DNA of 15,468 nucleotides from Aquamicrobium sp. (GTDB taxonomy: Bacteria > Pseudomonadota > Alphaproteobacteria > Rhizobiales > Rhizobiaceae). Both the position numbers and the translations under genes were made by a program. The notes beneath the pieces are model-generated. The model searched no databases. It saw nothing but the letters and a program-made list of their open reading frames with translations, and was not told where the DNA came from. Location of the stretch: NCBI GenBank assembly GCA_014860725.1, contig JACZJD010000123.1:1-15468 (forward strand), read 5' to 3'. Below are positions 7,185 to 13,790 of this stretch, piece by piece. Each line of letters begins with the position of its first letter. Within the stretch, counting starts at the first letter, position 1.

Positions 7185-8129
7185 ATGCAGCCAGTCATAT
7201 CCGTCAGGAACCTGACGAAGACCTACCAGAACGGCTTCGACGCGCTGAAGGGCGTCGACCTCGACATCATGGAGGGCGAGATCCTTGCCCTCCTGGGGCC
7301 GAACGGCGCCGGCAAGACCACGATGATCTCCATCGTCTGCGGCATCGTCAACGCCAGCGGCGGCTCGGTCACGGTCGGCGGGCACGACATCGTGCGCGAC
7401 TTCCGCGCCGCGCGCAGCCTGATCGGGCTGGTGCCGCAGGAGATGCATGTCGACGCCTTCGAGACCGTGTGGGCCTCGGTCTCCTTCTCGCGCGGCCTGT
7501 TCGGCAAGAGGCGCGACGACGCCAAGGTCGAGGAGGTGCTCTCCGACCTCTCCCTGCTCGACAAGCGGAACGAGAAGATCATCGCGCTGTCGGGCGGCAT
7601 GAAGCGGCGCGTCATGATCGCCAAGGCGCTGGTGCACGAGCCGCGCATCCTGTTCCTCGACGAGCCGACCGCGGGCGTGGACGTGGAGCTGCGCAAGTCG
7701 ATGTGGGAACTGATCCGGCGGCTCAACCGCTCCGGCGTCACCATCATCCTCACCACCCACTACATCGACGAGGCGGAGGAGATCGCCGAGCGCGTCGGCG
7801 TCATCAACCATGGCGAGCTGGTGCTGGTCGAGACCAAGGACGCGCTGATGCGCAAGATGGGCGAGAAGGTGCTGACCGTCGAATTGCGCGAGCCGCTCAG
7901 TGCCGTGCCGGCCGCGCTGTCGCGCTACAAGCTCTCGCTCGGCGAGGGCGGAACCACGCTCGCCTACAGCTACGACGTCAACGCCGAGCGCACCGGCATC
8001 TCGGCGCTGCTCTCCGACCTGCGCAGCGAGGGCATCGCCATGCGCGACATCTCCACAAGGCAGAACTCGCTCGAGGAGATCTTCGTCAACCTCGTGCGGC
8101 AGGACGTGCAGAAGGAGGCGGCGCAATGA
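7185..8129 (+). CDS. ABC transporter ATP-binding protein, ABC-2 exporter type
   Basis: The product is a 314-residue ATPase that would power the permease encoded next. All nucleotide-binding motifs are present in order: Walker [10 protein letters not shown] (38-46), Q-loop Gln85 in LVPQEM, signature LSGGMKRR (135-142), Walker [13 protein letters not shown] (155-166) with catalytic Glu160, and switch His192 in [10 protein letters not shown]. About 90 C-terminal residues follow, as in DrrA/YadG-like exporters. ATG 7185 is chosen because it begins the canonical [14 protein letters not shown] and follows a promoter-like sequence; the frame upstream overlaps the M42 gene and is not protein-like. 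The stop overlaps the permease start (ATGA). Substrates of this family include drugs, polysaccharides and lipids, and nothing here identifies one. Its position after the NAGGN cassette raises, but does not show, a link. Confidence 0.93.
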   Translation: MQPVISVRNLTKTYQNGFDALKGVDLDIMEGEILALLGPNGAGKTTMISIVCGIVNASGGSVTVGGHDIVRDFRAARSLIGLVPQEMHVDAFETVWASVSFSRGLFGKRRDDAKVEEVLSDLSLLDKRNEKIIALSGGMKRRVMIAKALVHEPRILFLDEPTAGVDVELRKSMWELIRRLNRSGVTIILTTHYIDEAEEIAERVGVINHGELVLVETKDALMRKMGEKVLTVELREPLSAVPAALSRYKLSLGEGGTTLAYSYDVNAERTGISALLSDLRSEGIAMRDISTRQNSLEEIFVNLVRQDVQKEAAQ

Positions 8130-8887
8130 ACCTGCTCGCGATCCGCGCCATCTACCGGTTCGAGATGGCGCGCTGGTGGCGCACCTTCTGGCAGAGCATC
8201 GTGTCGCCGGTCCTGTCCACCTCGCTCTATTTCGTCGTCTTCGGCGGCGCCATCGGCAGCCGCATGGAGGACATCGGCGGCGTCTCCTACGGCGCCTTCA
8301 TCGTGCCGGGCCTGATCATGATGACCATGATCACCCAGGCGATCGCCGTCGGCTCCTTCGGCATCTACTTCCCGAAATTCGTCGGCACGATCTACGAGCT
8401 CCTGTCCGCCCCGGTCTCCGCCATGGAGCTGGTCGTCGGCTATGTCGGCGCGGCCGCGACCAAGGCGGTGGCGCTCGGCCTGCTCATCCTGGCCACGGCG
8501 GCGCTGTTCGTGCCGATCCAGATCGCGCATCCGGTCTTCATGCTCGTCTTCCTGGTGCTGACGGCGGTGACCTTCGCGCTGTTCGGGTTCATCATCGGCA
8601 TCTGGGCCGACAATTTCGAGCGGCTCCAGCTCATCCCCATGCTGATCGTCATGCCGCTGGTCTTCCTCGGCGGCGCCTTCTACTCGACCGACATGCTGCC
8701 GCCCTTCTGGCGCACGGTCAGCCATTTCAACCCGGTGCTCTACCTCGTCAGCGGCTTCCGCTGGTCGTTCTACGAGCATGCCGACGTGGCGGTCGGCATC
8801 AGCCTGGCCGCGATCGGCGCCTTCCTGACGGCGTGCCTCGTCGCGATATGGCTCATCTTCCGCACGGGCTGGCGGATCAAGAAATGA
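8126..8887 (+). CDS. ABC-2 type transporter permease
   Basis: The product is a 253-residue inner-membrane protein with about six hydrophobic segments, normal for a YadH/ABC-2 permease. The N-terminal amphipathic stretch ([14 protein letters not shown]) precedes the first membrane segment. The family hallmark lies late: [17 protein letters not shown], followed by [15 protein letters not shown]. The basic end WRIKK would face the cytoplasm. Its ATG overlaps the ATPase stop by the ATGA arrangement, and GGAGG lies just upstream inside the ATPase gene, so the two subunits are translationally coupled. It presumably forms a homodimeric channel with two ATPase subunits. The unit ends at the hairpin 8904-8938. 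The substrate is not identifiable. Confidence 0.92.
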   Translation: MNLLAIRAIYRFEMARWWRTFWQSIVSPVLSTSLYFVVFGGAIGSRMEDIGGVSYGAFIVPGLIMMTMITQAIAVGSFGIYFPKFVGTIYELLSAPVSAMELVVGYVGAAATKAVALGLLILATAALFVPIQIAHPVFMLVFLVLTAVTFALFGFIIGIWADNFERLQLIPMLIVMPLVFLGGAFYSTDMLPPFWRTVSHFNPVLYLVSGFRWSFYEHADVAVGISLAAIGAFLTACLVAIWLIFRTGWRIKK

Positions 8888-8903
8888 ACCGCTTCGATGC
8901 CTG

Positions 8904-8938
8904 AAAGGCGTCCGGGGCCGCTGGCCCCGGACGCCTTT
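8904..8938. terminator. Strong hairpin terminator between convergent permease and ggt genes
   Basis: A perfect 16-bp stem (AAAGGCGTCCGGGGCC and its complement) closes a 3-base GCT loop, 16 bp after the permease stop and 22 bp from the end of the convergent ggt gene. Short A and T runs at the stem ends mean it can act on both strands, though the T-run is only three bases. Confidence 0.8.
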
Positions 8939-8960
8939 GCCTGCTTTCGTCGCGGTGCCT

Positions 8961-10703
8961 TCAATACCCGATGGCCGCTCCCGCCGTCGCCCGGCTGTCG
9001 ATGGCGCCGTAGTAGCGCGCGCCGTCGTCGGCCGCGATCTGTCGCAGATTCCGGCCGCCGACGAGAATTCCCGCCGCCTCGCCCCAGATCGTCCAGTCCG
9101 GGTCTATGCCGACCCGATAGCCCATGCCGGCCAGCAGCCTGAGCGTATCGGGCGACAGCGCGTAGGGTTCCATCAGCACCCTGTCCGGCAGCCACTGGTG
9201 GTGGATGCGCGGCGCGTCGATGGCCTCCTGCAGGTCCATGCCGTGGTCGACCACGTTGACGATCGCCGACAGCGTGATCGTGATGATGCGCGCGCCGCCC
9301 GGGCTGCCGATCACCATGAACGGCTCGCCGTCCTTCGACACGATGGTCGGGCTCATCGAGGACAGCGGCGACTTCCTCGGCTCGATGGCGTTGGCCTCGC
9401 CCTGCACCAGCCCGTAGAGGTTCGGCACGCCGGGCTTGATGGTGAAGTCGTCCATCTCGTTGTTGAGCAGGATGCCGGTGCCTTCGGCCACCTTGCCGAT
9501 GCCGAACGAGCCGTTGAGCGTATAGGTCACGGCCACCGCATTGCCGTCCCTGTCGATGATCGAGTAGTGCGTCGTCTCCGCCGACTCGCCGAACCCCGCC
9601 GGCTTCAGCGCCTCGCTCACTCCCGCCCGGTAAGGATCGATGCGGGCGCGGATTTCCTCGGCATAGGCCTTGCTGGTCAGCTGCTCGACCGGGTTGTCCA
9701 CGAAATCCGGGTCGCCCAGCGCCGTGTTCCTGTCGACGAAGGCGTGCCGCATCGCCTCGACCATCAGCCGCACCGTCTCGGCCGAGCCGTAGCCGAGATA
9801 GGAGATCGGATAGCCTTCCAGCACGTTGAGGATTTCGCAGATCACCAGCCCGCCCGAGGAGGGCGGCGGCGAGGACACGATGTCGTAGCCGCGATAGCTG
9901 CACGTCACCGGCTCCAGCTCGCGCACCGCGTACTCTTCGAAATCCTCCTTCGCGAGGATGCCGCCATGGGCCTCGCTCGCCTTGACGATCAGATCGGCGA
10001 TCTCGCCCTTGTAGAACGCATCCGCGCCGCCTTCCGAAATCGCCGTCAGCGACCTGGCGAGATCGGCCTGCACCAGCCGCGCGCCCAGCTCCAGCGGCTT
10101 GCCGTCCGCGAGAAAAATCTTCGCCGCCGCCTCGTCTTGCGCCAGCATGTCGTTGCCTTCGGCGAAGGAAGCGATGTCGCCCGGCTCCAGCACGAAGCCC
10201 TCGCTCGCCAGCCGGATCGCCGGGGCGATGAGCTCCTCGCGCGCCTTGGTGCCGTATTTCTCGCGCGCCGTCTCCATGCCCGCGACCGAGCCCGGCACGC
10301 CGACCGCCAGATACCCGTCGGTGGAAGCGCCGGGCACGGGATTGCCGTCGGCATCGAGATACATCGTCTTGGTCGAGGCCAAGGGCGCCCGCTCGCGGAA
10401 ATCGAGGAAGGTCGTCGTCCCGTCCGCGAGGCGGATGGTCATGAAGCCGCCGCCGCCGAGATTGCCGGCGGTCGGATAGACGACGGCCAGCGCATAGCCG
10501 ACCGCGACCGCGGCATCGACGGCATTGCCGCCGCTTTTCAGAACGTCGACGCCGACCTGCGACGCCAGATGCTGGGCCGTCACCACCATGCCGTTCTCGC
10601 CTTCCGCCGGCGCGGGCGACGCCGCAAACGCGGCCGACCCCGGCGCGGAGCCGATCGTCAGGACGACGGCGAACGAAAGCTGTCTCAGTCCGGAATGCCG
10701 CAT
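8961..10703 (-). CDS. ggt: Gamma-glutamyltransferase, exported
   Basis: The 580-residue precursor hydrolyses or transfers gamma-glutamyl groups (glutathione and gamma-glutamyl amides), normally in the periplasm. A Sec signal peptide is visible: positive MRHSGLR, hydrophobic core LSFAVVLTIG, and a likely cleavage near SAAFA-AS (residue 27). NLGGGGFMTI (81-90) and DFRERAP with the substrate Arg103 mark the large subunit. Autocleavage is expected before Thr377 in ETTHYSIIDRDGNAVAVTYT; T395, N397, D419, S448-S449 and G469-G470 match the known E. coli active-site positions by offset. The PGVPNLYG lid loop is present, so it is a complete, probably active enzyme. ATG 10703 is preceded by a strong GAGGAGGAGG. 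It diverges from the rpiR-type gene, sharing the 205-bp gap that holds a palindromic operator, and ends by a shared terminator. Confidence 0.95.
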   Translation of the reverse strand: MRHSGLRQLSFAVVLTIGSAPGSAAFAASPAPAEGENGMVVTAQHLASQVGVDVLKSGGNAVDAAVAVGYALAVVYPTAGNLGGGGFMTIRLADGTTTFLDFRERAPLASTKTMYLDADGNPVPGASTDGYLAVGVPGSVAGMETAREKYGTKAREELIAPAIRLASEGFVLEPGDIASFAEGNDMLAQDEAAAKIFLADGKPLELGARLVQADLARSLTAISEGGADAFYKGEIADLIVKASEAHGGILAKEDFEEYAVRELEPVTCSYRGYDIVSSPPPSSGGLVICEILNVLEGYPISYLGYGSAETVRLMVEAMRHAFVDRNTALGDPDFVDNPVEQLTSKAYAEEIRARIDPYRAGVSEALKPAGFGESAETTHYSIIDRDGNAVAVTYTLNGSFGIGKVAEGTGILLNNEMDDFTIKPGVPNLYGLVQGEANAIEPRKSPLSSMSPTIVSKDGEPFMVIGSPGGARIITITLSAIVNVVDHGMDLQEAIDAPRIHHQWLPDRVLMEPYALSPDTLRLLAGMGYRVGIDPDWTIWGEAAGILVGGRNLRQIAADDGARYYGAIDSRATAGAAIGY

Positions 10704-10849
10704 GGCCTCCTCCTCTTCTCCCCGCCGCCCATCGGGTTCGGTTCAGCTTCGACGCCCGAGCGGTCGAATGCAAGCGGAGAGATCGGCAGCAGGCGGCCGG
10801 GGACTGGCGGCAAGGCTGAATTCGGACGCCGGCATCGGCAAGAAGACGG

Positions 10850-10878
10850 TTGCTGAAACGGACGGTCATGGCCATAGT
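10850..10878 (+). promoter_or_regulatory. Candidate promoter of the rpiR-type gene
   Basis: TTGCTG (10850-10855) and CATAGT (10873-10878) are 17 bp apart and precede the palindrome at 10882-10897 and the TTG start at 10909. A TGAAAC half-site (10854-10859) overlaps the -35. The rest of the 205-bp gap toward ggt shows no gene, and no clear minus-strand promoter was picked out. Confidence 0.45.
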
Positions 10879-10881
10879 CCA

Positions 10882-10897
10882 TGAAACTACGGTTTCA
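10882..10897. promoter_or_regulatory. Palindrome TGAAAC-N4-GTTTCA, probable RpiR operator
   Basis: Perfect 6-bp arms flank TACG, just after the proposed -10 of the rpiR-type gene, where a bound dimer would block initiation and could also affect divergent ggt. Its 14-bp core (10883-10896) recurs with the same spacing before the TRAP operon at 11979-11992. Binding by the adjacent RpiR protein is inferred. Confidence 0.6.
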
Positions 10898-10908
10898 GGA
10901 CAGAATCG

Positions 10909-11757
10909 TTGAAGGCCTCTCTCGAACACTCATTTCTGTCGCGCGTGCGCAAGGCCCTGCCGGATCTCCACCCGGCCGAGCGGCGGCTGGGCGAATTCGT
11001 CTGCGATTTTCCGGGAGAGCTCGCCAGCTACGACGCGCAGGAGCTGGCCGGCTTCGCCAACGTGTCGAAGGCGACGGTATCGCGCTTCGTGCGCAGGCTT
11101 GGCTACGAGAACTACGACGAGGCCAGACGCCACGCGCGCGCCGAGCAGCGCACCGGCTCGCGGCTTTTCATGGCCCATGCCGGCGACCCGGATGCGACCG
11201 AGGCGTGGCTGGCGCAGAATGTCGAGCAGGGCAAGCTCAATCTCGACCGCACCTTCGCCGCCATCACGCAGGCCGAGCTCGACGACGTCGCCCGCGCGCT
11301 GCTCGGCGCACGCAAGGTCTGGGTGATCGGCTTCCGCGCCAGCCACCCCTTCGCCGCCTATCTGCGCTGGCAGCTCACTCAGGTGGTCGAGGACATGATC
11401 GCCATTCCGGCCGGCGGCGAGACCCTCGGCGAGCATCTGGTCAGCATCCGGCCCGAGGACTGCGTGGTGCTGTTCGGCCTGCGCCGCCGCGTCGCCGTGA
11501 CCGGGCGCATACTGGCGCATGCCGGCGGCGCCGGGGCCGCGCTGCTCTACGTCACCGACGAGGGCGCCGAGCCGGAGAAGCACGCCCGCTGGCATTTCCG
11601 CTGCCACACCATGGCGCCGGGGCCGCTCTTCAACCACGTCGCCGTCATGGCGCTGTGCCACCTTCTGGTGATGCGCTGCATCGAGCTCGCCGGCGGCCGC
11701 GCCCGCAGCCGCCTGCGCGGCATCGAGATGCTCAACGACAGCCTCGAGGAATTGTAG
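10909..11757 (+). CDS. RpiR/MurR family transcriptional regulator
   Basis: The product has 282 residues, the usual RpiR length. The N-terminal HTH domain (about 5-80) contains HPAERRLGEFVCDFP and then ELAGFANVSKATVSRFVRRLGY (45-66), the typical RpiR recognition helix. The C-terminal part (about 125-262) is a SIS-like sugar-phosphate-binding fold with VWVIGFRASHPFAAYLRW, CVVLFGLRRR and an LLYVTDE strand. The GxSxS-type phosphate contacts are weak (GFRASH), so its ligand may not be a sugar phosphate. TTG at 10909 is the start that keeps the whole HTH in frame; the nearby ATG at 10881 is in another frame. It diverges from ggt and precedes the TRAP genes. The repeated GAAA(C/T)-N4-GTTTC sites suggest that it controls itself, the TRAP operon and perhaps ggt. 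Confidence 0.9.
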   Translation: MKASLEHSFLSRVRKALPDLHPAERRLGEFVCDFPGELASYDAQELAGFANVSKATVSRFVRRLGYENYDEARRHARAEQRTGSRLFMAHAGDPDATEAWLAQNVEQGKLNLDRTFAAITQAELDDVARALLGARKVWVIGFRASHPFAAYLRWQLTQVVEDMIAIPAGGETLGEHLVSIRPEDCVVLFGLRRRVAVTGRILAHAGGAGAALLYVTDEGAEPEKHARWHFRCHTMAPGPLFNHVAVMALCHLLVMRCIELAGGRARSRLRGIEMLNDSLEEL

Positions 11758-11939
11758 GGACCCGGCTGCCGCCGGGCTGCCTCCGGGGCCGGCCCTGCGG
11801 GTCCTGCGAACAGGCCCGGCTTTGCCTTGCCGGCCGCGCCATCCGGCCCGTTCCTCCCGCTCCTCGCCGACGAAACTGCCCTCAACTTCATCGCCTGTCC
11901 CGCGCGTCTGCCGCGATGTTGTGCAACGCACGATGAAGC

Positions 11940-11956
11940 TCGCTGCGATGCAGCGA
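11940..11956. promoter_or_regulatory. Inverted repeat upstream of the TRAP promoter
   Basis: TCGCTGC-GAT-GCAGCGA has perfect 7-bp arms and a 3-base centre. It lies about 38 bp upstream of the -10 box, in a position suited to an activator or second repressor site. No regulator can be assigned, and it is a different sequence from the GAAA/TTTC motif. Confidence 0.4.
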
Positions 11957-11978
11957 CGATAGACGGTTGATTTCTAAA

Positions 11979-11992
11979 GAAATTGCAGTTTC
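11979..11992. promoter_or_regulatory. GAAAT-N4-GTTTC motif, second probable RpiR site
   Basis: GAAATTGCAGTTTC has the same 14-bp layout as GAAACTACGGTTTC at the rpiR-type start, and is flanked by A and T giving AGAAA/TTTCT arms. A further TTTC at 11971-11974 gives an overlapping TTTC-TAAA-GAAA palindrome. It abuts the -10 box TATACT. Confidence 0.55.
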
Positions 11993-11993
11993 T

Positions 11994-11999
11994 TATACT
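11994..11999 (+). promoter_or_regulatory. -10 box of the TRAP operon promoter
   Basis: TATACT matches five of six consensus bases in a locally AT-rich stretch. The best -35 match, TTGATT (11967-11972), is 21 bp away, which is long; TTTCTA (11971-11976) is spaced at 17 bp but weak. The poor -35 would suit activator dependence or a strained repressible promoter. Confidence 0.45.
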
Positions 12000-12160
12000 A
12001 TTGGCATGAAATCTGCATTGCGTATCAGGCCGGACGATCCGCTCCCGACCGGGCAAACGGAGACGCCGGCACCAACGAAATGTCGCTCATGCGCGATCCG
12101 CCGTACGTTGCCGGAAGAGCCGGCGGCCGGGTCGGCCAGGAACCAGAAAGGGAACACTCC

Positions 12161-13195
12161 ATGTCCAGACGCATCCTTCTCGCCGCGGCCGCCGCCATGC
12201 TCTCGCTCTCCGCCGCCCAGGCCGACACGATCCGGCTCAAGGTCCTCGGCCAGCCGGCCGGCTCGGGCCTGATCGCCCAGACCAAGGAACAGCCCTTCTT
12301 CGAGGCGCTCGCCGAGCGCTCGGGCCTCGATATCGCGGTCGAGTACCTGCCCGTCGACGTCGCGGGCATTCCTGACACCGACGGCCTGCGCGTGCTGCGC
12401 TCGGGCCTGTTCGACATTGTCTCGATCCGCGGCCCCCAGGTCAGCCGCGACGAGCCCTCGGTGCTCGGGCTCGACCTCGTCGGGCTGAACACCAGCTTCG
12501 AGGCCGGCAGGAAGCACACGGAGGCGTTCTTCGACTATGTCGACGGCCGCCTCCAGGCGCAGTTCAACGCCAAGCTGCTCGGCGTGTGGCCGGCCGGCCC
12601 GCAGGTCATCTTCTGCAAGCCCGAGATCGCCGACCTTTCCGGCCTGCGCGGGCTCAAGGTCCGCGTCGGCGACCAGAGCGCGGCCAACTTCATCGCCGGC
12701 CTCGGCGCGACCGGCATCTCGATGCCCTTCGGCGAGGTGCAGCAGTCGCTGGCGCGCGGCGTGGTCGACTGCGCCATCACCGGCCCGTCCTCGGCCAATT
12801 CCGGCGGCTGGCCGGAGGCCGCGACCACGGTTCTGCCGGTGGCCCTGCAGCTCGCCGTCAACGGCTACGCCATCAACCTCGATTCCTGGAACCGCCTGCC
12901 GGAGGAGCACAGGGAGAAGCTCGACGCCGCCATCAAGGAGCTGGTGGCCGAGATATGGGCGTTCTCCGAGGAACTCTACGAGGACGCCATGCGCTGCAAT
13001 GCGGGCGAGAGCCCGTGCGAGCGCGGCACGTCGTATTCGCTCAAGACCCTGCCGGTCTCCGACGCCGATCTGGCGACCGTCGCGGCCGCGGTCGGCGACA
13101 TCTCGCTGCCGATCTGGGCGACGCAGTGCAACGCGGTCGCGCCCGACTGCGAGGAGAAATGGCGCGAGGCCGTCGGCGCGCTTCTCGGGCTGTAG
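12161..13195 (+). CDS. TRAP transporter solute-binding protein (DctP type)
   Basis: The 344-residue precursor has a Sec signal peptide (MSRRILLAAAAAMLSLS, cleavage near AQA-DT, residue 21-22), so it works in the periplasm, delivering an anionic solute to the membrane subunits encoded next. The DctP hallmark is LSGLRGLKVRVGDQSAANF (159-177), with Arg168 in the place of the Arg that grips substrate carboxylates, followed by MPFGEVQQSLARGVVDCAITGP. ATG 12161 is chosen for the signal peptide and the AGAAAGGGAA ribosome site just ahead of it. Six cysteines occur in the mature part (152, 204, 279, 286, 323, 330). The last four form two CNA-x4-C loops, unusual for this family and suggestive of disulfides. 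The ligand is unknown; an amino acid or keto/oxo acid is plausible from the racemase and ggt context. Confidence 0.93.
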   Translation: MSRRILLAAAAAMLSLSAAQADTIRLKVLGQPAGSGLIAQTKEQPFFEALAERSGLDIAVEYLPVDVAGIPDTDGLRVLRSGLFDIVSIRGPQVSRDEPSVLGLDLVGLNTSFEAGRKHTEAFFDYVDGRLQAQFNAKLLGVWPAGPQVIFCKPEIADLSGLRGLKVRVGDQSAANFIAGLGATGISMPFGEVQQSLARGVVDCAITGPSSANSGGWPEAATTVLPVALQLAVNGYAINLDSWNRLPEEHREKLDAAIKELVAEIWAFSEELYEDAMRCNAGESPCERGTSYSLKTLPVSDADLATVAAAVGDISLPIWATQCNAVAPDCEEKWREAVGALLGL

Positions 13196-13220
13196 CGGCG
13201 AGGCCCAGAGGAGAGGGACG

Positions 13221-13790
13221 ATGAAAGCCTCCGCAACCGTGATGGGCGTCATCTTCGGCGCCACGATGATCCTGCTGTCGCTCGCCGTCACCGTCGAGAC
13301 CCTGCTCAGGAAATTCTTCGCCCACTCGATGGCGGGGATCGACGAGCTGGGCGGCTATGCGATCGCCATCTGCGCACCGCTGTGCTTCGCCGTCGCGCTG
13401 ATCGAGCGGTCGCATATCAGGATCAACCTCCTGCACATGCGGCTGTCGCGGCCGGTGCAGGCGGTGCTCAACGCGCTCGCCGCGCTGTCGATGGGCGTGC
13501 TCGGCGCCTATCTGCTCTACTTCACCGTCAAGACGGTGATCGACACCCAAACCTACCGGTCGATCGCCCAGACACCCTGGGCCACGCCGCTGATCTATCC
13601 GCAGGCGGTGTGGCTCGTCGCCATGGCGGTGTTCGCCGGCGTGGCGCTGCTTCTCGCCGGGCGCGCCGTGATCCTGCTCGCCGGCGGCAACTGGCTGGCG
13701 CTCAACCGCCAGTTCGGCCCCTCCTCCGCGCAGGAGGAGCTCGAAGCCGAGCTCGAGGACCTCAAGAAGCGGGAAGGAGCCGCCCAATGA
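13221..13790 (+). CDS. TRAP transporter small membrane subunit (DctQ type)
   Basis: The product is a 189-residue inner-membrane protein with four hydrophobic segments at about 7-27, 44-62, 82-104 and 127-153, as expected for DctQ. Family features are ETLLRKFF after the first segment, the conserved DELGGYAIAI entering the second, and ALIERSHIRI following it. The C-terminal tail (about 168-186) is charged and helical (AQEELEAELEDLKKRE), a short coiled-coil-like extension. ATG 13221 follows GGAGAGGGACG, a good ribosome site, 25 bp after the binding-protein stop. Its stop overlaps the large-subunit start (ATGA), implying coupled translation. It forms the transport complex with the large subunit in sodium-driven uptake, as known for the family. 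Confidence 0.93.
   Translation: MKASATVMGVIFGATMILLSLAVTVETLLRKFFAHSMAGIDELGGYAIAICAPLCFAVALIERSHIRINLLHMRLSRPVQAVLNALAALSMGVLGAYLLYFTVKTVIDTQTYRSIAQTPWATPLIYPQAVWLVAMAVFAGVALLLAGRAVILLAGGNWLALNRQFGPSSAQEELEAELEDLKKREGAAQ

Larger units (their letters stand above)
11758..12160. other. 403-bp gene-free region between the rpiR-type gene and the TRAP operon
   Basis: No protein-like frame was seen. The first part is very GC-rich and palindromic: CCCGGC-TGCC-GCCGGG (11761-11776), the 10-bp palindrome GGGCCGGCCC (11786-11795), and GGACCC/GGGTCC ends (11758-11763, 11799-11804). These could fold as a terminator-like structure without a T-run. The second part holds the inverted repeat, operator-like motif and -10 box listed separately, then a leader of about 150 bases before the binding-protein start. 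Confidence 0.6.

Noticed and set aside
8770..10929. 719-codon minus-strand frame overlapping ggt
   Set aside because: It is out of frame with ggt, low-complexity and Arg/Gly-rich, while the ggt frame has a signal peptide and every active-site motif.
10881..11936. 351-codon frame from ATG 10881 as the gene divergent from ggt
   Set aside because: Its translation is Arg/Ala-rich noise; the overlapping frame from TTG 10909 encodes a clear RpiR protein.
11967..11999. TTGATT plus TATACT as a normal TRAP promoter
   Set aside because: The 21-bp spacer is outside the usual range, so only the -10 box is listed with moderate confidence.
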